In this document: in pieces, positions 37,565 to 48,455 of the stretch
How the letters are laid out: each line of letters opens with the position of its first letter
Position numbering within the stretch: position 1 is the first letter of the stretch
Assembly: GCA_022385805.1 (NCBI GenBank)
Contig: MU277739.1
Span: forward strand, 52,362 to 116,361
Direction: 5' to 3'
Length of the DNA: 64,000 nucleotides
Source: Pilatotrama ljubarskyi
Lineage: Eukaryota; Basidiomycota; Agaricomycetes; Polyporales; Polyporaceae
The notes under the pieces: model-generated
Seen by the model: the letters and a program-made list of their open reading frames with translations, nothing else
Databases searched by the model: none
What the model was told of the DNA's origin: nothing
Program-made: the position numbers and the translations under genes

Positions 37565-38988
37565 ATGAACTATGATACCGCCGAGTTCACGCTTCCGGGT
37601 GTGGAGGAGAACGAAGGCCTCGTCCACACGTTCGTCCGCGTCACCCCCAAGCCTCGGCCGGTGCACGACGTACAGTCTCTTTCCGCTCGTCGGCTGTCTC
37701 TGTTATTCCTCCACTGCGTCACCTCGCGTACGTGTCCTCTATATGGTCTACAGTCGCGAGTCTCATTCTACGGTACTGACATGTCGGCTCCACAGACAAG
37801 GAGACATGGATCCCCACGATCGAGGAGCTGTTCAGACTGCAGAACATGACTCCCAACAACGTCTTCACCATCGTCGAAGCCTGGTCAATGGACGCGCCCA
37901 GCCACGGCCGCTCTGCGATACTGAACGAAGCCATCCTCATGACGTTGCCAGAAGCTACCAGTGGATCTCGCCCTCCATACCTTTCCTCTGGACGGGAGAA
38001 TCACACGCCCTACGATCCTCCGCTCACCTCTGACGAACCACGCAGGCGGCCGGCAGTGGGCCAAAGGAGTCCAAAGCCTTCTCAAATCGGGTTTTATGGC
38101 CGGCAACTGCGACGTCGTAGGCATCGGCCATTCAGCCGGTGCCACCATCCTGTAAGAAACATGAACCCGTCCTGCTGCGGGACGCGCTGACACGCGACCT
38201 ACAAAGGATCCAGTCCGTCTCCGGCTACCCCTTGGATCGTCTCCCATACTCGTCAATGGTCCTCATCGAGCCGGGCATGCCGACCCCCGAGCTCCTGAAA
38301 AAGGCGAGGGAAGAGAACGCTCCGCTCATCCGCGTGATCGGGTTCGCAAAGGCCCGCAAGGACCTGTGGCCATCGCGCGCGGCTGCACGGGAATGGCTCG
38401 CAACGCGGATCCCGTGGCGCCGCTGGGACCAACATGTTCTGGACCTGTTCATCGTGAGTCGGTTCGGTCTTCCTGTCCTCCATCTATTATACAGTATTGA
38501 CATGCTGACGGTGCCATGCTACTTTGGAAAGGAACACGCTCTTCGCGATCTCCCAACGATGGCCTATCCTGACAAGACCAGCGGAGTCACGTTCGCGTTG
38601 ACGCGAAAGGACGAAGCGCACGGATACACCCACTACGAAGACGGGTTCGAAGCCCTGGAGATACTCACAAAGCTCTGCACAGGAACCTTGCTGCCCGTGC
38701 ACGCCATCTTCGGCGAGGTCTTGGACATGCTGTACGTCCAACTCTCGCCGCACCAAGGTGTCGCGTACGCTTGACGGGACACGTCCTTCTTCACCATATA
38801 GCCCCGCCGAGCTCCACAGATCCGTCGCCAGCGAAGACGGTAGGAAGATGAGGTCCATCGTACGTATAGCAGGGGCCGGCCACCTCGCCGTGCAGGAGAA
38901 CCCTCGCGGTGTCGCACTGGCGATCTGGGGTATCCTCCACGAGAACCACGCGCTCCCCATGCCGGGCCAACTACCTTCCCGTCTGTAG
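37565..38988 (+). CDS. alpha/beta-hydrolase, copy A
   Basis: Six exons: 37565-37727, 37796-37960, 38046-38151, 38207-38453, 38532-38731, 38802-38988 (355 residues, frame intact). The protein opens MNYDTAEFTLPGVEE. LSLLFLHCVTSRHKETW is the oxyanion-side loop after the first core strand. GIGHSAGATIL is the nucleophile elbow (GxSxG, Ser catalytic). The C-terminal IAGAGHLAVQENP supplies the catalytic His. There is no signal peptide, so it is probably intracellular. Family members are esterases, lipases or related hydrolases, and the substrate is unknown. It shares all intron positions and phases with copy B at 45.6 kb, so the two arose by duplication. The donor of intron 2 (GTGGAT) is weak. Confidence 0.85.
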
Positions 38989-39245
38989 TCCTCGTGCGGC
39001 TTGGTTGATGCAGTCAACGAGCAGCCCTCTCCGTCACGCATGCCACTCGGGCGGCGGCATCTGCGGTAATGCAAGACGACAGACGTCACCGATACACTTA
39101 CTAGCACGAAGACGTACTTGAAAGTCTACAGATTCAAACGAACCTCTACACCCCAGACGGTCTGGTATACACCCCATCTCAACGCGGATATGTTCACGTC
39201 CGAGTCTCCCCGCGTCTATCAGTCACCGTACCACTAAAACGCCCC

Positions 39246-41285
39246 TCAAGAGCAGAGGACAGCAACGTTCTCCTGTGCGCACGCGTGAGCAACCGCCTCC
39301 TTTCTTCCGCCGGGCTGCCCAAACGGTCTACTCACCGGGCGCGTGAACGTCCAGCAATTCAGGTTGGTGTACGCGCGCGCGTAGCCGACCTCCGCGTACG
39401 TGAACATGTACTGCCACTTGCGCTTGAACGACTCGAGCGCGGCCTCCTCGCGCAGCTCCGGGTACTTCTCCTGCAGCTCGGCGACCACGTCTCCCTTGAA
39501 GTTTTTCTCTAGACGTCTGAGGACAGTGAGCACTACTGCGCCCCGTGCAGACTCGGAAGAAGGGAGGAGTCCCGTACGTACCTGCCCCATTCACGCAGCG
39601 TGCGCGGGTAATCTGCGTTCGACGTCAGCACATCGGACCCGAGTTCAAAATGACTATGACGACGATACTTACGCATGCCATGGTCCTCCAGATGGTGTAG
39701 GACGAACTTGCCGGGTACGGCCGCTTGCACGGCGTTCGGCAGGGAGAGCGGGCTCGGGAGGTGCGTGTTCGGCCAGTGGTAGTGGCGCGCGAAGTCATCG
39801 GGCCTTGCGGGCAGGTGAGTACGGGCGGCTGTGGATCTCCACCAGTATAAAAGGGCCTACTGGTATTCGCTCCAGCGGTGCTCGGGCTGGCTCGTCGCTG
39901 TGATGACGACCGTCGCGCGGTCGGGCTTGAGCGCCCAGTCCAGCACACGGAGGAAGGTGTGCAGGTGCCGCGGTCCGACAGCCTGTGGCGGGGGGAGTCG
40001 CGTCAGGTTTGACCCGGTGGGGAAGGCGGGGAGATGCGCGCACCTCGATCATCTCGCACGAGACCACCGCGTCGAACGAGTGCTCGAACGATGGCGGGAG
40101 CTCGCGGTAGTCGCAGACGTGGACGCGCACTCTGTCCGCGACGCCGGCCTCGCGAGCGCGCTGCTGCGCCATGGCCTGCTGTTCCCTCGAGAGCGTGACG
40201 GTGTCGACGATGCAGCCAAGCTTCGCAGCCTACAACGTGCGTCAGGACAGCCGCGAACAAACGCGAGGAAACACCTGTTGAGACCTCTACTGCCATCCCG
40301 CCCCAGCCAGTACCGATCTCCAGAAGCCTGTCGCCAGGGTGGACGCGAGCTTTAGTGAGGATCGTGCGGATCTTCCGGAGTTGTGCGGCCTCCAAGTCCC
40401 CGGGCCGCGGACCATCGGTGAGATCTCCACGAACCCCGCCCTCTTCGTCACTCCAGATGGCACACGAATACATCATCTCCTTGCTGAGGAAGCACTGCAG
40501 ATGAGCTCAGCATCAGATATATGGATCCTGCAGGTACGAATGAGCCCAATACCTGGAAGAACATGTTCGACGTGTCGTATGCGACTTCCTGATGCAGGGG
40601 AATCCCATCAGAGGTCCTCATACAGAGACAGGGAAGAGAAGACGGCTTACCACGTTCCACTTGGACATGCCCAGGGTTTGGCGCCCGAAGGTATTGATGG
40701 CGATAGCAGAATACCGCGCACAGAACGAGCTGACCGGGTTCGACAGCCCAGCCAAGGTGGTGCGATTATCCAACCAGAGCTGCGCGGCAGAAGGACGATC
40801 AGCTAGCGAGGCAGCAACAGACGGTGACGGCAGCCCACGTTAAGAAGTCCTTTCAAGTCGGACACGTCAAAGTCGCCGTGCATGAACGCTTCTGCCACTG
40901 CAAAAGCAGTCAGCCAGCGTGCCTCATGGGGGAAGCGCGAAAGTGAAGCAGACCGCCGAGGTCGTTCGACATAAGGATTCTGGTCCACATGGAGGGCCTG
41001 CGTACGCGGATGGTGACGACCGAGGACGCCTTCTTGCCTGCTGTGTTCCCAAACTTGTACACCCCATCGTCGTCTTCAATGATCAAACCGCCCGAGAGGA
41101 TGCCGCGACTCAGGACGTCGAATATGCGCGAACGGCCTGCGGGACGGGATGAGCCAGTATACACACGCTTCCTTGATAAACAACCTACCGTATACCCTCA
41201 AGAGGCCGGTGACGGTCTCTGGGAGGAGGCCGGCTGAAAGGACGGCAGAACGTAGCGTAGAAGGATGGAGAGGGCTGGGCGTCAT
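39246..41285 (-). CDS. cyclopropane-fatty-acyl-phospholipid synthase-like SAM methyltransferase
   Basis: Twelve exons: 41189-41285, 40954-41136, 40839-40897, 40651-40779, 40553-40588, 40285-40494, 40044-40229, 39861-39982, 39673-39803, 39582-39612, 39336-39516, 39246-39272 (463 residues, frame intact). The N-terminal domain contains VAEAFMHGDFDVSDLKGLL, and the substrate-facing part contains EVAYDTSNMFFQ then CFLSKEMMYSCAIWSDEE. The SAM-binding motif LLEIGTGWGGMAVE is at about 225-238, and DAVVSCEMIEAVGPRH matches the family's active-site strand. Bacterial CFA synthases add a methylene or methyl group across double bonds of membrane lipid acyl chains, and fungal homologues are related lipid methyltransferases. 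Two donors are unusual (GTCTGC at intron 2, GTCTCA at intron 6) but keep the frame and the motifs. Confidence 0.88.
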
Positions 41286-42818
41286 TACAAACGCTGACAG
41301 AAAATGGAACAGTCGCGACGGGCGAGCTAGATCTGGGCGCCCTCTAGACGGAAACCGAGCCAACCTAATATATGTATTCGCCGAAAGAAGCAGGCAGGGG
41401 AAAGCTCCGGGGCGCAGGAGATTACTATCTACAGCGCTCCCTCGGAGACTTGGCGGTGTAAGAACATACAGGGGCACCCGGTGAACCGCCAGAAATAGGC
41501 TCCAAGCGTACGCGGACTTCCTGATGGTTTAACTGAGCCCGCCGCTCTCTGGCTGGGCAGTACTCTCGTTGAATTTGGTGACGTCAAACAGAGTGCTCAA
41601 GCACCGTAGGCGATGTCAGACGCCGTACGCTCGGTGAGTCTTAACGTTGAGGCACAGGCAACGGCGGCCATGCAGTACTCGCTACTGTCTGGTGGAGACG
41701 AGCATGCTTCAGATCTTCGCGTCAGACTGTTGGACCAATGCACGCGAGGCTGAGCGTGGGTCAGTGCAGACAGCTCGTCACAGGCCCACTATACCTGCAC
41801 GACCATCATTCGTATGGAGACCATCGACTTCTCATCGCTGCGAAGCACCGTGAGCGCATCCGTCAGTCCTGTAACGCTTCCTGGTGCCAACATATCAAAG
41901 CTTGTCGTCTTCCCCGGACCTCTGTTGAGGCCGGAGCGGGAGAATCATCTGCACAGATCTGCGAGTAACGAGGATCTCGATACCCACACAGCAGCATCCG
42001 CGCATTGTCAGGGATCGCAGTCGGTCGGAAGTCTGTCTTCTGGGGAATAGAAGGCCTCGGACTCGACGGAGCAGCATGATGCGGGATGTCGATTGAGTCT
42101 CATGGGTGGTACAGCGTGGCACGATACCAGCCTGCATCAGGATCTGATCGTTCTGCACCAGTTCAGAAGGCAAGACCATGCATTATACTGCCATGCTCAA
42201 AGAGGAGGAGGAGAGCTCTGCACGACGTGCGGATGATGCCGTGCATCTGCCAACGGTGCGGCACAGTTCGCGTAATCGAATGAGCGCTTCTGCGTACCAT
42301 AAATGGCAACCAAAGCCATTGTGGCACCGCCACGGGCGCCTTTCCCCCAGGCCACGGCCCACTGCTCGTCCAACTTCAAAGCTTCAAGTACTGCGAGATC
42401 AGTCCGCAGAGAGAAGGATGCTTCGCACTGAACGCTGCCGACTGCGAGCGTTTTAGGGGTGCAATAATGAAGCAGCAGCAGCAGTGATATGGATCAGAAG
42501 GAGAAGAAGCGGTGAGTGGTTTCTCCCGAGAGTTCCTCGGACGAGTCGAGTGCTCAGCTTGAGAAAGAGTCAGACGTCTTCTATCCGTCCGTCCGGGGAA
42601 TGCCCACCGCCCACTCGCACCCGGGTTCTCGTAAAGCTGCTTCTCCCGCCCTTCCCAGGCTGCCCCAAACCGCGTTGCAGCTGCACCACTCCGAACCGGC
42701 GCGGTTTCGTCGTAGCAGACCGAACTGCCTGCCTCGAAGCTTGAGCTTGAGCCGCTCTCCGTGCTGCCCTGCTCCTCCTCCTCATCCTGTCGCTTCTCTC
42801 ACCCACCACTCGACTAGA
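41286..42818. other. intergenic stretch with a candidate TATA box, no gene
   Basis: Divergent promoter space between the CFA-synthase-like gene (-) and the MFS gene (+). A CATATATTA element (minus strand, 41367-41375) lies 82 nt before the methyltransferase start. A minus-strand open frame near 42197-42370 (AVAWGKGARGGATMALVAI) has no known domain and no visible exon partners. Confidence 0.4.
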
Positions 42819-45159
42819 ATGGCTTCCACTGAGGAGCCCCCTGCTGCTCTCGAACCCCCCGAGGCTCCGTCGTCCAGCAATCATGCCAGGACGCGCAAGG
42901 GCCTGCGCTTTTGGATCATCCTCGCCTGTCTCATGGCCGGCACGTTCTTCGGCGTCCTCGAGGGCGTGAGTGCGACTACTACCTTTACGCTGCCGCTCGC
43001 TGAACCCGCACTTTGTGCACGGCCTAGTATGCGGTCTCCACCACCCTCCCGACCATAGTGAGCGACCTGCACTCTGACCAGTTCGTCTGGGTCGCGAGCG
43101 CCTACGCCCTCGCAAGCACCGCTTTCCTCCCTCTCGCCGGTGGACTCTCCGAGGTGCGCGCTGAACCATTCCGCGGGAGCACCCTGCCGTGCTCTCTCAG
43201 CGCTCACCGTCCTCACCGTCCGACGTGCTAGGCGTTCGGGCGCCGTCAAGTCATCCTAGGCGCACTCGCGCTCTTCATGCTCGGATCGGCCATATCCGGC
43301 GCCGCCCAAAGCATGAACATGCTCATCGCCGGACGAGGTGATTCTGCCCTGCCCGCCCTCACCCCGAGCCGGTGGCCCGTGCACTCGAGAGAACCGCTGC
43401 TGACTGGCCTCTCCAAACAGCGGTCCACGGAGCGGGCACGGGAGGGATCCTCACCCTCGCGCAGATCATCTTGTCCGATATCGTGACGCTGAAGGAGCGA
43501 GGGACCTACAACGGACTCTTCGGCCTGTACGTCTGCACTGGCGCCGCCGGGCGCGGCCGCGTGGCTCTAGCTATGTCGCTCATATTTCCGCTCTTAGCAC
43601 CTGGGCACTCGGCGGAGGAGTCGGGCCCGTTATCGGAGGAGCGCTCGCCCGCCATACAAAGTGGCGCTGGCTATTCTGTACGTCGGATGACTGGCCGCCT
43701 CACTGGCACAGGAGCCGCACCTCCTCACGCAGCGCGTGTCCCTATATAGACCTCAACGTCCCCGCCGGAGGCGTCATCGCCGTGCTGTTGCTGCTCTTCC
43801 TCCAGCAGCCGCGGCACGTCACCACGCGAAAGTCGTTCAGGGAGATCCTGCAACGCCTGGACTGGCTGTGAGCGAAGCGCATGCTCGCCAGCTCTGTTCC
43901 GATGCTCACCCGCCGCTTCCCAGAGGAAACACGCTCGTTATCGGAGCGTCGTGCGCGTGCGTCATCGGCCTCACTTGGGGTGGTGTCGAGTTCCCCTGGC
44001 CGTCCGCGCAGGTGCTCGTGCCGTTGTGTATCGGCGCTGCCACGTTCGTTGTCTGGCTTGTGTACGAACTGCGATTCTGCGCGCACCCGGTCGTACGTGC
44101 TGTTCATGTACTTTTTCGCGGGGGATGCTTTCTGACGTATTTCTGTGCATCCCAGGTTCCCTTTCAGCTCTTGTCGAATCGCACTAGCCTTAGCGGGTAC
44201 GTCAGCGTTTCATCTGTTTTCCGCCGCACGCTAGGAAGATCTGAAGCCGCTATTTGGCAGCTATCTGCAGATATTCATCGCTTCCTTCGTCAACCTGGAG
44301 CTCATCTGTGCGTACACGTCTTACACTATTCTTACGCCAGGATCGTCTGACGCGTCCAAAAAAGACTTCCTGCCCGTGTACTACCAGGCGTGCAAGGACG
44401 CATCGCCGACGGCGTCCGGGATCGACCTGTTCGGGCTGTGCTTCTCGACCGGACCCATATCTATCATCGCGGGCGTGAGCGTCGCGAAGACGAAGGGGTA
44501 CCGGCTGCAGCTCTGGGCGGCGTGGTGCCTGGTGCTCGTCGGGCTGGGGCTGCTGAGCACGCTGACCGAGGACAGCTCGCGGGCGGCGTCGATCGGGTAC
44601 CAGATCATCGTCGGGACGGGGATCGGGATCCTGTACTCGGCGACGTACTTTCCCGTGCTCGCGCCGCTGCCGGTGACGGCGAACGCGCTCGCGCTCTCCT
44701 TTTTTGTCTTTCTGCGAAACTTTGCGCCGGTGCGTTCTATCCACTAGCCCCTTGCTGATGGCGCGGCAAGCTGAGCGGCGCTCGCGACAGATCTGGGGTG
44801 TGACGGTGGGCGGGGTGCTGCTGCAGAACATGCTCCGGAGTCGACTGCCGGCCGCGGTGCAGGAGGGGCTGCCGGGGCTGAGCAACGTGGCGTACGCGGT
44901 GATCCCGCTGGTGCGGACGATGGCGCAGCCGGAGAAGGACGAGACGCGGCGCGCGTTCGCGCAGTCGCTCGCGGTGCTCTGGCGGGTGCTCATTGGGGTG
45001 GCGGGGATGGGGCTGCTGGCGAGCCTGCCGATGCGGGCGCTGCCGCTGCACTCGCAGCGGGACGAGAACTGGGCGGTGACGTCGGGGTCGGAGAGCGAGG
45101 TGGCGGAGAAGGGGGGCTGTTCTGGGGTGGACGACGCGGAGAAGCCGCAGGATGATTGA
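42819..45159 (+). CDS. MFS multidrug/toxin exporter (DHA2-type, 14 TM)
   Basis: Eleven exons: 42819-42965, 43028-43153, 43232-43337, 43421-43526, 43598-43677, 43750-43867, 43924-44092, 44156-44196, 44261-44307, 44365-44729, 44791-45159 (557 residues, frame intact). TM1 is FWIILACLMAGTFFGVLEG, followed by YAVSTTLPTIVSDL and the motif-A-like loop AFGRRQVILGAL. WALGGGVGPVIGGAL resembles antiporter motif C, and WRWLFYLNVPAGGV is characteristic of the 14-TM drug:H+ antiporter group. FLPVYYQACKDASPTASG is the conserved loop seen in fungal toxin-efflux pumps. The tail is acidic and cytosolic. It likely exports organic compounds across the plasma membrane by proton antiport. The substrate is unknown. 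It is the only transporter in the window. Confidence 0.9.
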
Positions 45160-45627
45160 AGGCTCGTGGCTGGCGCGGGGACAGGACCGGCATGTATCGT
45201 TCAAAGTTCTTGGTGTTGATACGCCCGTGCCTTTGCATGGGAAGCTGAACGGGGAAACTGGCAGAGGCGGATGCCCTGGCCGCCGCGTGCGCCACAAAGA
45301 CGTCGGATGCAATGGCGCCGTGAATGGAGATGGAGACAAGGTTAGAGTTTGCACATGTGGCCCGAGAAGGATCGGAAGTCGGACGTCGACTCGGGCATTC
45401 GCCGATCCTGTCCTCTTCCTTCCGCGTTCAGCGTCGGACGCGGTTCGAGTGCGGAACTGAACCTGCAGCTGCACCTGGCCTGAACCGACCCGGGTCCAGG
45501 GATGTCAGAGGACCGGCCCTTCCTCCGGCGACTCGCAGCCTCGCATTGCCATTACCGCCCAGTACTGTCGACGCCATCCCGACCGCCCCGACGTCCATCC
45601 TCAACGTCCTCCTAGTCCGCATCCACC
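45160..45627. other. intergenic promoter space
   Basis: 468 nt between the MFS stop and the start of hydrolase copy B, same strand. No gene; it presumably holds the copy B promoter. Confidence 0.5.
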
Positions 45628-47111
45628 ATGGAGTTCGACGTCGCCGACTTCACCCTCCCCGGTGTCAAAGAGGACGGCTTCATGCTCTCCTTCATCCGCG
45701 TCGTGCCAAAGCCCCGCTCTCAGCGAGACCATCAGCCCACGCCTGCGCGCAGGCTCTCCTTGCTCTTCCTGCACTGCGTAGCCTCCCGTGAGCACCCTCC
45801 ATGCTCCCGCGCAGACTATTGCTCCACAGGCTGACCCGACACCCGTCCCTCTAGACAAAGAGACATGGATCCCTACTATCGAGCACCTCTTTCAGCTCCA
45901 GCACGCTACCCCCAACAACGCCTTCACCATCGTTGAAGCCTGGGCCATGGACGCACCCAGCCACGGTCGCGCCGCCATCCTCAACGAGTCCCACCTCCGC
46001 ACTCTCCCAGACGGTCTAGGTGCGTTCTCCCGCGCGTTGCGTGTCTGCCTCGCCGCATCGCCCACTCATCCTCCGCGTTCCCCGCGTCTGCCCGCATCTC
46101 CCAGCCGGGAAGCAGTGGGCCAGAGGCGCGCACGCCCTCCAGCAGTCGGGCTTGATAGCAGGTGACAGCGTCGTCGCCATCGGGCATTCCGCCGGCGCAT
46201 GCGTCCTGTACGTCCGCCGCTTCCCTGGAGCCTCCCCTTCGCCCCCCCTATAGTAGCTCACCGCCCTTCTGCCGCTCTACAGGATCCTGTCCATGGAGGG
46301 CCACCCCCTGGACCGCCTCCCGTACTCGTCTCTCGTCCTCGTCGAGCCCGGCATGCCCAGCCGCGAGCTCCTCAAGAAGATGGTGGACGAGAACGCGCCC
46401 CTCCTCCGCGCCGTCCAGTTCGCCAAGACACGCAAGAACACCTGGCCGTCGCGCCAGGCCGCCCGGGAGTGGCTCGCCAAGCGGCTCCCGTGGCGGCGCT
46501 GGGACGCGCGCATCCTCGATCTCTTCATCGTAGGTTACCCTACGCCATTGCCGTTTTCGCGGCGCGGCAGAGACCAGTCTCCACTGACCGAGTCGCCGGG
46601 TATACACCTACAGGAGCATGCTCTCCGCGACCTTCCGACGGCGGAGTACCCCGACGCCACGGAGGGCGTGACGCTCGCTACGACCCGGGCGAGCGAGGCG
46701 CACGGGTACTCGCACTACGAAGACGGCTTCGAGGGGCTCGACATGCTCAAGGTGCTCTGCACCGCCATGCCCGTCCACGCGATCTTCGGCGCCCAGCCCG
46801 ACATGGTGTACGTCCCCATCCCCAGCCTGTTTCTCTCGTGACGCACGCTGACGACTCACCGTGACGTCCGCGCGTGCTCCCGCAGGCCGGCAGAGATGCA
46901 GCAGAACATCGCGAGCGAGGAAGGGAGGCGGATGCGCTCCGTCGTGCGCGTCGCGGGCGCCGGCCATCTCGTCGTGCAGGAAGAGCCGCGCGGGGTTGCG
47001 CTCGCGCTCTGGGGCATCCTCCACGAGGACCACGCTCTTCCCATCCCGGCTCCTGGGCCGAGTCCGAGTCCGAGTTCCGGCACCCCGGGCACGCCCCCTG
47101 CGCGATTGTGA
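45628..47111 (+). CDS. alpha/beta-hydrolase, copy B
   Basis: Six exons: 45628-45787, 45855-46019, 46105-46207, 46283-46529, 46614-46807, 46886-47111 (364 residues, frame intact). The nucleophile elbow is AIGHSAGACVL, the His-containing end is VAGAGHLVVQEEP, and the start is MEFDVADFTLPGVKE. Exons 2 and 4 have exactly the same lengths as in copy A (165 and 247 nt), and all phases are identical. The C-terminus is longer than in copy A and ends in a Pro/Ser-rich tail (PSPSPSSGTPGTPPARL). Its location beyond the methyltransferase and MFS genes suggests duplication with two genes enclosed, or a shared function of the block. Its substrate is not readable. Confidence 0.87.
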
Positions 47112-48444
47112 CTGCGAGGTGCGGTCCGCGGGCGTTTGACGGAGGTTGTACAGTAGCTGCTAGCACGACGTCGACAACGAGGAAGGTTTACCATGACCGT
47201 ATTCCGTTGGTTGTTCGTGGTGGCAGATGCCGCGTTACTCAGGCTCAGGCTGGCATCAAGTGTGGGTGCGGCATCATGCCCTCTGAGTCCCTGAGTCTTG
47301 CGACGGTCACGTCGCGGCCGGGTCTTCAACTCAGGCAGGCAGACTTGGCACTAGTGATGATCTATCAACTTCTTCGCCTTCGAATCCGGGAATCCGAGAA
47401 GTTGTCGGTACGAGACAGTTGTCAGACTCGGAGCTTTCCAGGGGGAGTGAACTTGGGACGGCAGTGCCAGTGACCGTCGCTGCCACAGGCTGCCGCCGCG
47501 GCTGCGGGTGCCACAATGGTGCTGCGCACTGGCAGCTCCAGTTCCTGAAATACTACTGTAGTACTGCCAGTGCACGGTGTGGCTGGGCTTCTATCCTGAA
47601 ACGCTCTCCACTGGTACAGGCAGAGAGGTTGTCCGACGACTTTCTCGTGCCAGTGTAAACCCAGATCGCAGGCGTATGATGTAAAGTTCGACGAAGTTCT
47701 GGCAAGGCGCGGCCGCAAGGTTCCACTCACTTCTTCGTATCTGCATACTACCGGAGAAGATGATGGGCAGACTCGTCTCCAGGATCCGGATCTACTCCCG
47801 TTGTTGAACTCATGATGCATGCTACTCAGTAGTAGCTTTCCGGATCCCCACTGGCGCGTCCTTGAACCAATGGCAGGCTCGACTTTGTTCGAGGCACTCG
47901 GGGGATACGAGGAGCACTGGCAGGTACTGCCAGCAGATGCTGGGCCGCGTGCTACAATCAGGCTTGGGCAGATCCTCTCTGAGACTCGGACTCAGAAGAC
48001 ACTCGCTGCACGCGAATCCGAGAGCGGACGACACGAGCATACGTACGTATGACAGTTGACTGAAACAAGTAGCGACATGACAGCGCGAGGGTTCGATCAC
48101 ACCAAGCATACGACAGTCAGAGAACGCATCCTCCTCCCCCTCCTCTTCCTCCTCCCCCTCGGGCGAGAGCGAGAGCAAGAATTGAATCCAGCACCGGCGG
48201 CACCTACCGCGCTCCGACATCGCGCCGGCTCGATAGTCACCGCCAGCACCACCGTCCGCGGCATACGTATGTACGTGCCCCCGCCCCCGCCCCCGCCCCC
48301 GCCGCCCGGCCTTCGCGTCTCCCCTAGTACCCAAGTACAGTATGTACATACTACGCATCCTCCATCATCGTGGTGCCCGTCGCGCCCGAGTACCCGAAGG
48401 AGATCTGCCCGTGCGCGGGATAGAACAGAGTCCGAGTCAGTCAG
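47112..48444. other. intergenic stretch with repeated TGCCAG/CTGGCA motifs
   Basis: 1.33 kb between the stops of convergent genes. No gene was recognised. It contains several copies of an ACTGCCAG / CACTGGCAG element in both orientations (47465, 47527, 47563, 47648, 47915, 47926) and a (CCCCCG)n run at about 48278-48303. Confidence 0.5.
48278..48303. repeat. (CCCCCG)n microsatellite
   Basis: About four tandem CCCCCG units in an intergenic region. It is G-rich on the minus strand and could form a G-quadruplex. Confidence 0.8.
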
Positions 48445-48455
48445 TCAGTCAGTCG
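48436..48455. repeat. (GTCA)n tetranucleotide repeat at a gene end
   Basis: Tandem GTCA units overlap the stop codon (48445-48447) of the DUF6534 gene. On the coding strand the unit is TGAC, which supplies a TGA in every reading frame. Confidence 0.8.

Noticed and set aside
44308..44340. A 33-nt intron in the MFS gene ending at CCAG (44340)
   Set aside because: It is too short and would leave an extra non-conserved stretch. The acceptor at 44364 restores the conserved YFLPVYYQACKDASP loop.
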